From Thiodiazotropha sp040507035 (GTDB lineage Bacteria; Pseudomonadota; Gammaproteobacteria; Chromatiales; Chromatiaceae): 64,000 bases of DNA. Of the stretch, positions 1 through 9,205 are shown in pieces. Positions within the stretch are counted from its first letter, which is position 1. Every line of letters begins with the position of its first letter. The notes under the pieces are model-generated. The model did not search any database. It was given only the letters and a program-made list of their open reading frames with translations, and was not told where the DNA came from. The stretch covers positions 124,001 through 188,000 of the forward strand of contig JBEVVR010000035.1 in the NCBI GenBank assembly GCA_040507035.1, read 5' to 3'. A program made the translations under genes and the position numbers.

Positions 1-577
1 CCGATTTCTGGATTTCGATCATGCGGGCAAGACATTTCTTCTGAAAATTTCTGTCGCCGACAGCCAGCGCCTCATCGATGATAAGAATCTCCGGATCCAC
101 CATGGTCACCAGAGAGAAGGCCAGACGCACCACCATCCCTGTCGAGTAGGTCTTCAGCGGCTGAAAAATAGCCTCACCCAACTCGGAGAAATCGACAATT
201 TGATCATAGCGTGCGCCAATCTCGTGCTTGTGCACACCCATCAAAGCGCCAGCATAGAAGAGATTTTCATGGCCGGTGAAATCAGGATGGAAACCGGTAC
301 CCAGTTCCAGGATCGCAGTCAACCTACCCTGGCACTCCACCCTGCCGGTGGTGGGGGTGATGGTCCCTGTAACCAGTTTCAGCAGGGTGCTCTTACCCGC
401 ACCGTTGTTGCCGATGACCCCTACCGCCTCTCCTTTTGCCACCTCCAGGTCGATACCTTTCAGGGCCCAATGATCATGGTGGCGATTGCGACCTGTCAGT
501 AGTTCAAAGAGCCGTTGCCGGGGAGAGGGATATACCCTGTAAAGCTTACCCAGGTTATGAAGGATAAGTTTGCTCAT
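1..577 (-). CDS. Polysaccharide ABC exporter, ATP-binding subunit (partial, C-terminus outside window)
   Basis: This is the nucleotide-binding subunit of a KpsT/Wzt/TagH-type exporter that powers transport of a surface polysaccharide across the inner membrane. Reading from the ATG at 577, the first 192 codons are in the window. Walker A (GNNGAGKST, about residues 56-64), the family signature YSTGMVVRLAFS and Walker B (ILIIDEALAVGD) are all intact. The ATG overlaps the stop of the permease gene as ATGA (574-577), so the two are translationally coupled. The C-terminal end, where Wzt-type proteins may carry a glycan-binding domain, is cut off, so substrate type cannot be judged. Confidence 0.93.
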   Translation of the reverse strand, partial: MSKLILHNLGKLYRVYPSPRQRLFELLTGRNRHHDHWALKGIDLEVAKGEAVGVIGNNGAGKSTLLKLVTGTITPTTGRVECQGRLTAILELGTGFHPDFTGHENLFYAGALMGVHKHEIGARYDQIVDFSELGEAIFQPLKTYSTGMVVRLAFSLVTMVDPEILIIDEALAVGDRNFQKKCLARMIEIQKS

Positions 578-1389
578 AGCCAATCAACTATATACTCTTT
601 GGAGCGTCGCAACAGCAGATGAGAGATAGAGAGGACAACAAGTATCCAACCGCCAACAACCAGCAGCTCGACTAGTGGCGGCATCTCGCCGCGTAACAGG
701 ATCGCATGATAGCCCTCAGCGATTGGAGTGAAGGGATTCAACCACAACAACCATTGAAACTCGGCTGGCACCTTGTCCAACGGATAGAGTACCGGCGAAA
801 AAAAGAGCAGCATGGGAAATACTGATTCGATAAACAGGCCGATATCCCGCAGCGCCGCACTCATGATCGAGAGCGATATTGCAATGTAGTAGGTCAGCTG
901 TATCTGCACGCCCATCCATATAGCCAGCAATAAGACACCCTGAAGCTTACCTTCCGCAGTAATCATGGAGACGACCCATATGATAAACAACAATGGAAAG
1001 ATCTTTACCGCGGCTGTGACCACTGCCTTTGCGGGAATTAAGACTATGGGAAAACGCGTCTTTTTTAACAGCTCTGCCTCACGAACGAGACAGGAAGCTC
1101 CCTCTATCACGGCGTCAGAGAAGACAAGCCAGGGTAGCAAGCCGGAGAGCAGATAGAGGGAATAGCTTGATGTTCCGCTACTTTCGAGATCGAGCCGTAT
1201 ACTCAAAACCTGATCAAAGACAAAATAGTAGGCGAATATAATAATCAGCGGTTTAAAATAGACCCACGCGGCCCCAATCATAGAGCCTGTATAGATTGAT
1301 TTCAGGCTTCGCCCGACAAGACCCGCCAGCAAGTGACGAAAACGCAATAACTCATCTATCAAAAGTAATGAGAGTATTTTTCCAATCAT
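574..1389 (-). CDS. Polysaccharide ABC exporter, ABC-2 type permease
   Basis: A 271-residue integral membrane protein of the ABC-2/KpsM/Wzm/TagG family that forms the channel for export of an undecaprenyl- or lipid-linked glycan. An amphipathic N-terminus is followed by about six hydrophobic segments, and the length is normal for the family. It is followed by the ATPase gene with a 4-base overlap. The permease-ATPase order is typical of O-antigen or capsule export operons. The polysaccharide genes at 14-24 kb could supply its substrate, but nothing in the sequence proves this. Confidence 0.92.
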   Translation of the reverse strand: MIGKILSLLLIDELLRFRHLLAGLVGRSLKSIYTGSMIGAAWVYFKPLIIIFAYYFVFDQVLSIRLDLESSGTSSYSLYLLSGLLPWLVFSDAVIEGASCLVREAELLKKTRFPIVLIPAKAVVTAAVKIFPLLFIIWVVSMITAEGKLQGVLLLAIWMGVQIQLTYYIAISLSIMSAALRDIGLFIESVFPMLLFFSPVLYPLDKVPAEFQWLLWLNPFTPIAEGYHAILLRGEMPPLVELLVVGGWILVVLSISHLLLRRSKEYIVDWL

Positions 1390-1449
1390 TGATCAGGTTT
1401 ACGCCAAACAATCAACTCAACTGTAAAAAATAGATTGCATCAGTCGAAT

Positions 1450-2343
1450 CTACTCTTTAACACTGAACATATTTTCCCAAACCCGCTTTATTGCTTCCTG
1501 GTTTAACTTTCGATTACTGCTCGCTTGCAGATTGTTGAGATGCTGTTGCTGCCTCAGTTTTACATAGGCTTGCAAGGCTTTTTCCTTGGCTATGCTCTTT
1601 ACCTCATCGTAACTCCTGAGCTTTTCATCCACGATCTCTTCGACACGTATCAAATGGTAACCAAACCGAGTCTTGATCGGTGCTGAAATATCCCCAACCT
1701 TTTCCAGAGCAAACGCCGCTTTCGAAAACTCCGGGACGAACCGGTCACGCTCGGATAAACCAAGTGAACCCTTACGTTTCTTGCTTCCGGGATCGTCAGA
1801 AAGCTCCTCTACCAGGGCCTCAAATTTTTCAGGTGACTCCTGTAACTGTTTGAAAGCTTGATTAGCGATTTCCGCTGCTTTTTCTTCACTTCTGTCTTTA
1901 AGGCCAATCAGTATATGCGACAGCTTTCTCTTGCTCTTGGTTTTGAATTCATCTTGATGTGTATGCCAATACTCCTTGGCCAAGATGTCCTGCTGTGACT
2001 CCGTCAGCTCGACAGCACTCAAACTCGCTAATCTTGCTGTTATAAGAGCGCGCTCTCTAGCGCGTTTGATTTCATATTTGACTTTAGGATCATTCTCTAA
2101 TCCCAGCTCTTCTGCCTCTTTTAGAAGTAGCTTATTTGTCAGAAGTTCTCCAGAGATACGCTCCATGGTCTTTAATTTAGGCACGCCAAGCGATGCCTTT
2201 TTCGACAGCAGATAGTCGATCTCACTCTCCAGCTCCCGATCTGTGACCGTAGCACCCATACCCTCGACTACAACTGTTTGCTCACTGTCATCAGCATAGG
2301 CAAGAGTGATAAAAAAGAATAAGGGGAAAAGCAGAATCTTCAT
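1450..2343 (-). CDS. Periplasmic PpiC/parvulin-type peptidyl-prolyl isomerase
   Basis: A 297-residue exported foldase. The start chosen is the ATG at 2343, because it gives a clean signal peptide (MKILLFPLFFFITLAYA) and has an AAGAG ribosome site upstream; a longer frame to 2415 adds 24 residues without signal character. After an N-terminal helical SurA/PrsA-like region comes a parvulin domain at about residues 135-235, with typical blocks LSHILIGLK, DDPGSKKRKGSLGL and FGYHLIRVEE. A helical tail follows. EpsD-type PPIases of this sort often sit beside polysaccharide genes, and the exporter lies just downstream. A role in outer-membrane or exopolysaccharide protein folding is inferred. Confidence 0.88.
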   Translation of the reverse strand: MKILLFPLFFFITLAYADDSEQTVVVEGMGATVTDRELESEIDYLLSKKASLGVPKLKTMERISGELLTNKLLLKEAEELGLENDPKVKYEIKRARERALITARLASLSAVELTESQQDILAKEYWHTHQDEFKTKSKRKLSHILIGLKDRSEEKAAEIANQAFKQLQESPEKFEALVEELSDDPGSKKRKGSLGLSERDRFVPEFSKAAFALEKVGDISAPIKTRFGYHLIRVEEIVDEKLRSYDEVKSIAKEKALQAYVKLRQQQHLNNLQASSNRKLNQEAIKRVWENMFSVKE

Positions 2344-2410
2344 GCTATTTAATCTCTTCAAAAAACTAAAACCAATTTTTCGACATTCTATCTTAAACCT
2401 AATTCCACAC

Positions 2411-2445
2411 CACAAAAAAAAAGAACCCTGCCGAAGCAGGGTTCT
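2411..2445 (-). terminator. Rho-independent terminator
   Basis: An 11-bp perfect stem (2420-2430 with 2435-2445) closes a four-base loop. On the minus strand it is followed by a run of eight or nine T. It lies about 55 bases after the stop of the large secreted protein gene (2501) and just before the PPIase start, so it separates the two transcription units. Confidence 0.9.
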
Positions 2446-2500
2446 TAATCGTAGCGGTTATGCAGGCATCATTGCTGATGCCGCATAATCAACTCCGTGC

Positions 2501-4120
2501 TTACTGCTCGTCAACCGTTACACGGCTACCGAACACACCACCACGCTCAACACCGGAGACGGTATCGGCAACAGCGGTGAAACCAAGCACTGGCAGACCG
2601 ATGACGTCGCCAGAAGGATCACCTGCTACTAAGATAGTCGGGGTGATGGAGTATGCGCTCAGGTCCATGAGGGCCCAGCCGTCAGCGAACTCAAGGGTTG
2701 CATCGGCTTTGACCGCCTTGGAGGAGGTAGCTGCGGAGAACTCACCGCTGCCGTTCATAGCCAGCACGTTGACTTCGTAGCAGAGCGAGAAGGCAGGAGC
2801 GGGAAGACCCGGAGATACACCAACGCCGGCGTCGGTGCTGTTCTTGCGCTCTTCACGGTTCCAGTAGTCGAAGGTCACGTCGTGACATGCCTGACCAGAG
2901 ACCGGATCCTCAGTGATGGTGAAGGGAGCTTCAGCCGGGAGGACGTCATGCACCTTGGTGTAACGAGTCGGGAAGGTGATGACCCAGTCGGTGTTGTAGG
3001 TCAGAGAGGTGATGTAATCACCCTGGATAGCACGACCGGTCAGGGCAGCCGTTACAGCTGATGCCTTATCTTCGTTGGCGTTCGGTACAGCACCGCCGAA
3101 AGAACCAGAGTTGATAGCTGGCGCATCGGTAGCGGCAACGCGGCTGAAGACAGAGTAGGCTGAGCTGTTAGCGGTAACCTCAGCAGTAGTCGGAGTACTC
3201 AGATCAGGCAGATCGAAGTTCAGAGTACCGGCAGCTGCAGGGACGGTAGTACCATCGTCAGCAGTTCTGTAGTTGGAGATCGCATTACCAGCACTGTCAA
3301 CGCCAGCAGCAGCGCCTTCAACAGCGGTGAAGGGCTGAGAGTTCTGCGGCCACCAGATCGGGTTGGCAGCAAACTGCTCAAGAGCGGTAGCGTTGTAAGG
3401 GAAGTAGATACCGGTGGATGCGTTGAATACCGCAGCAGAACCGTAGAGACCGCCGCCAGGCGCCTGGAAGTCCTGAGCCACACCAGAAGCTGTCACGATG
3501 CCTGGATCAAGGATCGCGCCAAGGCCGGTGGTACCGGTGAAGGTAGTGGGAACCGCACAATCGACAGGTGCCACAGGGCTGGCAGCCTGGTCATGGGTGA
3601 TTGCCGTGGCGATGTCAGTTCCGCCAGCGGTGTAAGGCAGCTCGGCCATCTCGATGATCTCGATGTGACCTTCAGAGAGACGGGTCAGTACTTCGTCAGC
3701 AGTCTGGGTGCCGCTGCTGTCAGGATCGTATGTGGTGTCGATACGAGCAGAGCTGAAGGTGGCTGCAGTCAGAGCGGAGGTGCCAGGAACGGTACAAGAA
3801 GTATCTTCCGGAACCGCCAGTCTTACAGCGCCGCCAGACTGGCTGATAACGCCAACCCAGACGTCCCGTGGTGACAGGTACAGCGTGAAGTCAAAGACGT
3901 CCTCACTACCAACACCATCACGGAAGCGAACCTTGACAGCCTTGGACACGTTAGTGGTATTCGTTACTGAAACGAAGGTCAAGTTACCTTCGTTGACATT
4001 GTAGTAGGGATACAGCAGGGCCTGACCAGTCGCATCCTGAGATACGTTCACCGCCTGTGCTGTCATGGAGGTAAAGCAGGAAGCTACTGCGGCAGCGACC
4101 AGCGTCTTTTTCATCATCAT
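2501..4120 (-). CDS. Large secreted protein of unknown function
   Basis: A 539-residue exported protein. The ATG at 4120 (MMMKKTLVAAAV) is preferred because AAGGAG stands eight bases upstream; the frame is open to 4162. A signal peptide ending near TAQA is followed by a mature protein beginning with a conserved-looking stretch (ATGQALLYPYYNV). The rest is rich in A, T, S, D and G with few basic residues, three or more cysteines and no recognisable catalytic motif. Composition suggests a cell-surface or outer-membrane-associated beta-rich protein. It is a single-gene unit with its own strong terminator. I recall similar N-termini in hypothetical proteins of marine gammaproteobacteria, but know of no assigned function. 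Confidence 0.85.
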   Translation of the reverse strand: MMMKKTLVAAAVASCFTSMTAQAVNVSQDATGQALLYPYYNVNEGNLTFVSVTNTTNVSKAVKVRFRDGVGSEDVFDFTLYLSPRDVWVGVISQSGGAVRLAVPEDTSCTVPGTSALTAATFSSARIDTTYDPDSSGTQTADEVLTRLSEGHIEIIEMAELPYTAGGTDIATAITHDQAASPVAPVDCAVPTTFTGTTGLGAILDPGIVTASGVAQDFQAPGGGLYGSAAVFNASTGIYFPYNATALEQFAANPIWWPQNSQPFTAVEGAAAGVDSAGNAISNYRTADDGTTVPAAAGTLNFDLPDLSTPTTAEVTANSSAYSVFSRVAATDAPAINSGSFGGAVPNANEDKASAVTAALTGRAIQGDYITSLTYNTDWVITFPTRYTKVHDVLPAEAPFTITEDPVSGQACHDVTFDYWNREERKNSTDAGVGVSPGLPAPAFSLCYEVNVLAMNGSGEFSAATSSKAVKADATLEFADGWALMDLSAYSITPTILVAGDPSGDVIGLPVLGFTAVADTVSGVERGGVFGSRVTVDEQ

Positions 4121-4412
4121 TGTACATGCTCCTTCTATATATAGCATATGTGTTGTCGACAACTCTTAAATTTATTTTTTCAGACACAGGGGTATCGAGT
4201 TGAAATAGCCCCACTGAAATTACGCAGTACTATAGGCACAATAGGCGCAGACATCAAGTATTCCACCGACCACTGCATAAAGCAAGCAATATGATAGAAA
4301 TACCTTCAGTATTCAATCACCTTTCCAACCAATTGAACCTATAACATCAAGTACTGTAAGACACTGCCCCGTGCGTAGCTTCTCGCTTCACACAAGAACC
4401 CTGAAAGGTAAC

Positions 4413-4823
4413 CTATTTTTTCGGTAGCAACCACCACTCTCCCTCAACATTGACCCAGAGCTCATTTCGCTCTTCAGTACGGTCAAACTCGAAACCGTAG
4501 GGAGGCACACCGTGGACGGTATACTCCAAAATCATAGCCGCCTGGCAGCGCTCCTGTTCACAAGATAGGCCATCAACAGCAGCTGCCTTATGACTCGTTT
4601 TTCCAGCGAACCGGTTGCGGTAGACAAATTTGTCAACCTTCAACCTGAAGCCTGGCGACAGAAACCCGTGCGCCTTCTCATAATCCTCATCTATCATGGC
4701 CTGCCAGTAGGCCCCGATCCTGGCCTTGACCTGCTCCTCAACAGAGGGCTTTAGGCCAACACACGCTGGAAGGACCGCAATACACACTAGCGACCCCAAC
4801 ACAGATAACTTCAATCCGCTCAT
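4413..4823 (-). CDS. Small lipoprotein, NTF2/SnoaL-like fold suspected
   Basis: A 136-residue protein with a lipoprotein signal: a hydrophobic N-terminus and lipobox LPAC with the cysteine at residue 21. The mature part (VKARIGAYWQAMIDEDYEKAHGFLSP) resembles the start of NTF2-like domains, where helices precede a curved sheet, and it ends in WVNVEGEWWLLP, as many such domains do. The function is unknown. It is monocistronic, with about 600 bases free upstream. Confidence 0.75.
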   Translation of the reverse strand: MSGLKLSVLGSLVCIAVLPACVGLKPSVEEQVKARIGAYWQAMIDEDYEKAHGFLSPGFRLKVDKFVYRNRFAGKTSHKAAAVDGLSCEQERCQAAMILEYTVHGVPPYGFEFDRTEERNELWVNVEGEWWLLPKK

Positions 4824-5421
4824 TATTTAACGCCAACCAGACTGAACAAACTCACCAACGATCACTGTTTTCACGTGCCGACAAATTTCTGCCTTAACGA
4901 TATTCGCAATGTTGCATCGTCGCTTTGACTCAGCCGGGCTGGTACAAAAAAACAATAGCGAATCTTTTTTACAACAGTTTCCATAAAGAGTAACGCTTCC
5001 ACCCTCAATGTCAAGCTATATTTCCTAATTAACCACAAAAAAGTTGCAAATTCACAGCACAAATAACAAATTGGTCACAACTTCTTGATATATTACCAAA
5101 TAACTAAGAGTTTTAACGCTTCAACATAGGCAGGAACCTGGTTTTTGGCTTTCTGGAAGCGACCATAAACTGTCTAAAAAAACCGCACTCGAGACGAATC
5201 AGTGTGTGAATTGTACAAATTTTAGATACTGTTGCATATTTACAACGCGCCACTTGAACTCCGGCTAAAAAATATGTTCTAACCGAAATCCTCAACCTCA
5301 GTTGAGATGAGGCAAGATCCCTTAGTGACCTATTGCATGGGCATCTGTGCTACATTTCGCACCGCTCATCAAGCAATGCTGTTGCTGTGCAACCCCACTA
5401 CAGATTCGGAACCATCCAATT
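4824..5421. other. AT-rich intergenic region
   Basis: About 600 bases between two divergent genes. The short open frames here (for example 4871-5062 and 5113-5295 on the minus strand) lack ribosome sites and protein-like composition. No hairpin with a T-run, no RNA gene and no clear repeat was found. Promoters of the flanking divergent genes must lie here, but I could not place them convincingly. Confidence 0.5.
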
Positions 5422-6111
5422 ATGTACATGAAATACCTAACAATTCTTCTAACGCTACTGTTTAGCACGGTCAGTCATCAACTATTTGCCGATGAACTTG
5501 CAAAGCAAAACCAACGTTACAGCTATGCCACTGGCATCAAGATCGGACAGATGCTGAAGGGCCAGGTCAGCGGCGATCTGGATATCGACGCCTTCTCCCT
5601 CGCCGTGGGCGATGTGCTGAGAGGCAACAAACCCCGCCTCAGCAACCAGGAGATGCAGGCAGCGATGACCCAGCACTTCAAAGAGCAGCAGGCCAAAAGG
5701 GCAGAACTTGCGCAACAGAACGATAAAAAGGGGAAGGCGTTCCTCGCCTCCAACAAGCTCAAAGAGGGTATCACCACCTTGGAGAACGGTCTCCAGTATC
5801 GGGTCATCAAGGCTGGTAGCGGAAACAGTCCAGCAGCCGAGCAGACGGTGGAGGTGCACTACCGAGGCCGCTTGGTCGACGGCACCGAGTTCGACAGCTC
5901 CTACTCCAGAGGAAAACCGACTCAATTCAACCTCAACCGTGTCGTGCCCGGGTTTAAAGAGGCGCTGACCCGAATGAAACCGGGGGCGAAGTGGGAGGTC
6001 TTTATGCCAGCGGAACTCGCCTACGGAAAAAAAGGGGCGGGCAGCAGTATCGGCCCCAATGAGACCCTGATTTTTGAGATCGAATACCTGCGCAGTATCG
6101 ATCAAAAGTAG
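5422..6111 (+). CDS. FKBP-type peptidyl-prolyl isomerase, Mip/FkpA-like, exported
   Basis: A 229-residue periplasmic or outer-membrane foldase. The N-terminal signal peptide (KYLTILLTLLFSTVSHQLFA) sets the start at the ATG at 5422 or 5428; the longer frame from 5347 adds a cysteine-rich stretch with no signal character. An FKBP N-terminal dimerisation domain (YATGIKIGQMLKG onward, long helices rich in Q/K/E) precedes a C-terminal FKBP domain with blocks VEVHYRGRLVDGTEFDSSY, VVPGFKEAL and PAELAYGKKGAG. The ribosome site is weak. It is convergent with cyaA. Confidence 0.92.
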   Translation: MYMKYLTILLTLLFSTVSHQLFADELAKQNQRYSYATGIKIGQMLKGQVSGDLDIDAFSLAVGDVLRGNKPRLSNQEMQAAMTQHFKEQQAKRAELAQQNDKKGKAFLASNKLKEGITTLENGLQYRVIKAGSGNSPAAEQTVEVHYRGRLVDGTEFDSSYSRGKPTQFNLNRVVPGFKEALTRMKPGAKWEVFMPAELAYGKKGAGSSIGPNETLIFEIEYLRSIDQK

Positions 6112-6235
6112 ACACGTCTTGCTCCAGATACCCAACCAGACCGTTTCTCGTGTGGCGGTTGCGATCAGCAAACGCCCCGGGGGGGGCGGCCCTACAGAGA
6201 GTTGAGCTGACAACCCCCAAGCTTAGGATCCCAGC

Positions 6236-9046
6236 TCAGCGATTCAGCCGCGCTTCCACCCGCTTCTTTATGTTGAGCAAATCCACTGTCGAGAGCCGGG
6301 TGACGGTCTGGAATCCGCTCAAGCGGATCGATGTAAGGTAGATCGGGTAGGGCTCTTCGCCCTGGCGTTGGCGGTGAATGTAAGCGGATGCAACACTGTA
6401 GATATCATCACTGTGCTCAAGCCTTGAGAACTCCCGCTCGCCGAAAATTAGCGCCAGGGGCCGCGCATCGTTCTCAACACCGTCGCTGACCAGCGTCAAC
6501 TCGGTGTAGTCATCCGCCGCAACCAGGGGTACCCGTCTGTTTCGGCACACCCAATGCCCCTTTTTGTCCAGGCTCAACTCATAGAACTCCGGTTCTTCCA
6601 GCAGGTTACCCTGCTCGCTCAACAGCAGATTTCGCAACTGCTGCAGGCTGTTGAGAAACCGCCTTTGCTGGCGCATCAGAAAACGCGGGCTCTCCGTAGG
6701 CAGCGACTGCTGAAAAAGCGCGCCCTGCTCGTCGAGCAGATAGATGTCGGTCTGCTGCTTGTTGAGGTGGAAAAACAGCTGAATGACATCCGGCTTGTTA
6801 CGTTTAAAGAGTGTGGGATAGGGACTGTTGACCAGTATCTCCGGGTCGAATTCAAGGGGCCTATAGACCTGCTGTGGCTGCTGCAGCTCCTCGAGCAGGC
6901 TCTCGAAGGACTCCAGGCTGCGCCAGACAAAGCCCTTATCTTGCTGCTTCTGCACCACAAAGAATGCCTTTCCCATACGAAAGACGTAGCGTCCGTTGTC
7001 GAGTTCACCACTGCAAAATCGTTGCATCACATGATTGAAGAGGTCGGTGACCCGGGATGCGATCTGACCCCCACGCACCCCAGAGTAGCTAAAGGCGCTG
7101 ATCTGCGCCGGCGCCTGCTCCGCTGCCGGCTGTTGGTTGAGGATGTTGCAGAGAAGATCCATCAGACCCTCGGCCCCCTGATGCTTCGATACCTGCAGCT
7201 CACCCCAGCTGGTCTGGTGTATCTTTTCCAGATTGATCACCAGATTGGCACGGGAGGCCGCGAAACTCAGCGGGTCGTGGCGCTCGCTGGTCAACTGCAT
7301 CCCCTCCTTGGTCAAATAGGCCATCGGATCCACACCGATGTTGATGAACAGGGCGGCCATCACAATCGAGGCCGGCTTGGCCAGCGTCGCCATCCCGGCC
7401 GATGGCGGCATATAGTTCGGAAACAGGCGGGAGACGCTCTTTTGCAGTGACAGCAACTCACTCCGAGGCAATCCCGTCTCTCCTGCGTCAAAGCTGACCC
7501 GGGTGCCTCTTCCCCATACCTGATTGACATGGCTCCAGAGCAGAATCTCAATTAAATTCGTCGAGATCTTTATCGGTCGCTGTTCGCTCTCCTCACCCGC
7601 CTCCAGGTTGCCGCGGTAGAGCATCCACGCCGGATCGCCATCCTTTGTCGGGCGATGATGAAGCGAAAGACTCTCTTCGGCGAGGTTCTTGGAGATCCCC
7701 GGATTGATATGGTCTATCTTCCCCGGCCGGTGGTCGAGGGCGGTATAGAGTTTGCGCCCCAAAAGATTGAGTTCATGGGGGTCAATTTGGCTCTCCCTGG
7801 CATACTTACGGGCAAAATCGGTCAACAGACGGTAGCTGCGGGTGAGCACAGCGACCAGGGCATTGCGCTCCTTGATCACCCGGTCGATCTTCCATTCCGA
7901 GCGGGTATCCAGCATCTGCAACTGGGTCTGCCCCCACCCCCACTGACGGGTCAGCCCCAACATCGCCTGTAAGCGCCAATTGTCACTTTTGCTGGCGAGA
8001 CTGAGACGCTCGCCCACTTTGAAATAGAAACAACGGCGGGCAAGCTCGAGCCTGTCCAGGTCATTGTTCTGTTTTAAATAGGCTTCAACCTGCTGGTAGA
8101 GCAGAATGTAGGAATCGAGCTTGTCGATATCCTTCTCTCCCTCATAGATTGCCCGTTTCGCCTGCTGCGCCAGCCACTGCGGAGATGGATAGTTGCGGCT
8201 GTAGGCCTCCATGAGAAAGATCTTCAGGATCGATTTGTAGGGAGAGTCTATGCCTTTGTAGAGCTGCCACAGGGCGGCACCAAAAAACTCACCGGCCTGC
8301 ACATGATCGAGCCCACCCAGATCGAAGATTTCCGCTGCCTTGATGAAACGATTGGTGAGCAGGTAGTCGGCAAAGTTCTGGTAATCATCCTCATGCTCGG
8401 GGGGAATCAGCCACCATAAAGGGTAGCGGCCCGCCATTAACACGGCGCTGCGATAGAACTCTTCCAACAGCAGATTGTGCTGCGTGGTACCACTGCTCTC
8501 CCGGGAGAGTTTCGCCTTCTCGCCATGGCGAAAACGCTCAGGATCGATGAGAAAAATATGCAGCTCCAGATCCAGCTCAGCCGCACTCTTTTCAATCTCT
8601 GCGGCTTTTTTCTGCAGCAATTTTCGCTGTCTCTTGTTCAATGCCGAATCAAAACAGAGCCAGAGATCGAAGTCGCTACTGGAAGATTGCCCTATGGTTC
8701 CGGTACTACCCATCAGATAGAGACCGTGGATATGGTAGATGCGCTGAGCGCGCTTTTTGTATTCAAAACTGCGGCTGAGTTTTTTCGCTACGTCCAGGGC
8801 TCTTTTGGAAGGACTGTAGTCGGAGATACCGGTCGGTGTATCACTACTGACAAATCCCGGTAGCATGGGATGATTGATGTGCAGTAGTAACGGCAGGAGA
8901 TGGAGAAAATCTTGCTGACTATTGCGTAACTCGATCAGGATTCGACGCAGACGTTCACGATGCAGGCGCATGAAGCGCTGTCGAACTGCATTCAGCTCCT
9001 TCCTGGTGATTCCTTCGTCGAAGCTGATTCGTTGTGCATCGGGCAT
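6236..9046 (-). CDS. cyaA: Class I adenylate cyclase
   Basis: A 936-residue enzyme that makes cAMP from ATP for CRP-type regulation. The class I catalytic signature GSTGTIGQSSSSDFDLW lies at about residues 113-129 and supplies the nucleotidyltransferase-fold aspartates. The remainder matches the long class I layout: N-terminal catalytic half, C-terminal regulatory half. The start MPDAQRISFDEG is the only reasonable one. It appears monocistronic. This enzyme class is essentially restricted to gammaproteobacteria and supports the taxonomic reading. Confidence 0.96.
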   Translation of the reverse strand: MPDAQRISFDEGITRKELNAVRQRFMRLHRERLRRILIELRNSQQDFLHLLPLLLHINHPMLPGFVSSDTPTGISDYSPSKRALDVAKKLSRSFEYKKRAQRIYHIHGLYLMGSTGTIGQSSSSDFDLWLCFDSALNKRQRKLLQKKAAEIEKSAAELDLELHIFLIDPERFRHGEKAKLSRESSGTTQHNLLLEEFYRSAVLMAGRYPLWWLIPPEHEDDYQNFADYLLTNRFIKAAEIFDLGGLDHVQAGEFFGAALWQLYKGIDSPYKSILKIFLMEAYSRNYPSPQWLAQQAKRAIYEGEKDIDKLDSYILLYQQVEAYLKQNNDLDRLELARRCFYFKVGERLSLASKSDNWRLQAMLGLTRQWGWGQTQLQMLDTRSEWKIDRVIKERNALVAVLTRSYRLLTDFARKYARESQIDPHELNLLGRKLYTALDHRPGKIDHINPGISKNLAEESLSLHHRPTKDGDPAWMLYRGNLEAGEESEQRPIKISTNLIEILLWSHVNQVWGRGTRVSFDAGETGLPRSELLSLQKSVSRLFPNYMPPSAGMATLAKPASIVMAALFINIGVDPMAYLTKEGMQLTSERHDPLSFAASRANLVINLEKIHQTSWGELQVSKHQGAEGLMDLLCNILNQQPAAEQAPAQISAFSYSGVRGGQIASRVTDLFNHVMQRFCSGELDNGRYVFRMGKAFFVVQKQQDKGFVWRSLESFESLLEELQQPQQVYRPLEFDPEILVNSPYPTLFKRNKPDVIQLFFHLNKQQTDIYLLDEQGALFQQSLPTESPRFLMRQQRRFLNSLQQLRNLLLSEQGNLLEEPEFYELSLDKKGHWVCRNRRVPLVAADDYTELTLVSDGVENDARPLALIFGEREFSRLEHSDDIYSVASAYIHRQRQGEEPYPIYLTSIRLSGFQTVTRLSTVDLLNIKKRVEARLNR

Positions 9047-9205
9047 TGATTACGATACCGCTAGTGGTTCAACTCGAGGGGGTCGCCGACTCCGCCCGAT
9101 CGACTCCGGATTGAATCAGCGACCCCATGCGACAGGCTCCGCTACAACCCTCTACTGCGGAATGTTGACGGTGTTATCATCAACATCCCTTGATCCCTGT
9201 CCGCT

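Noticed and set aside
4871..5295. Two short minus-strand frames in the AT-rich gap before the FKBP gene
   Set aside because: Composition is not protein-like and neither has a ribosome site; long open frames are expected by chance at this size.
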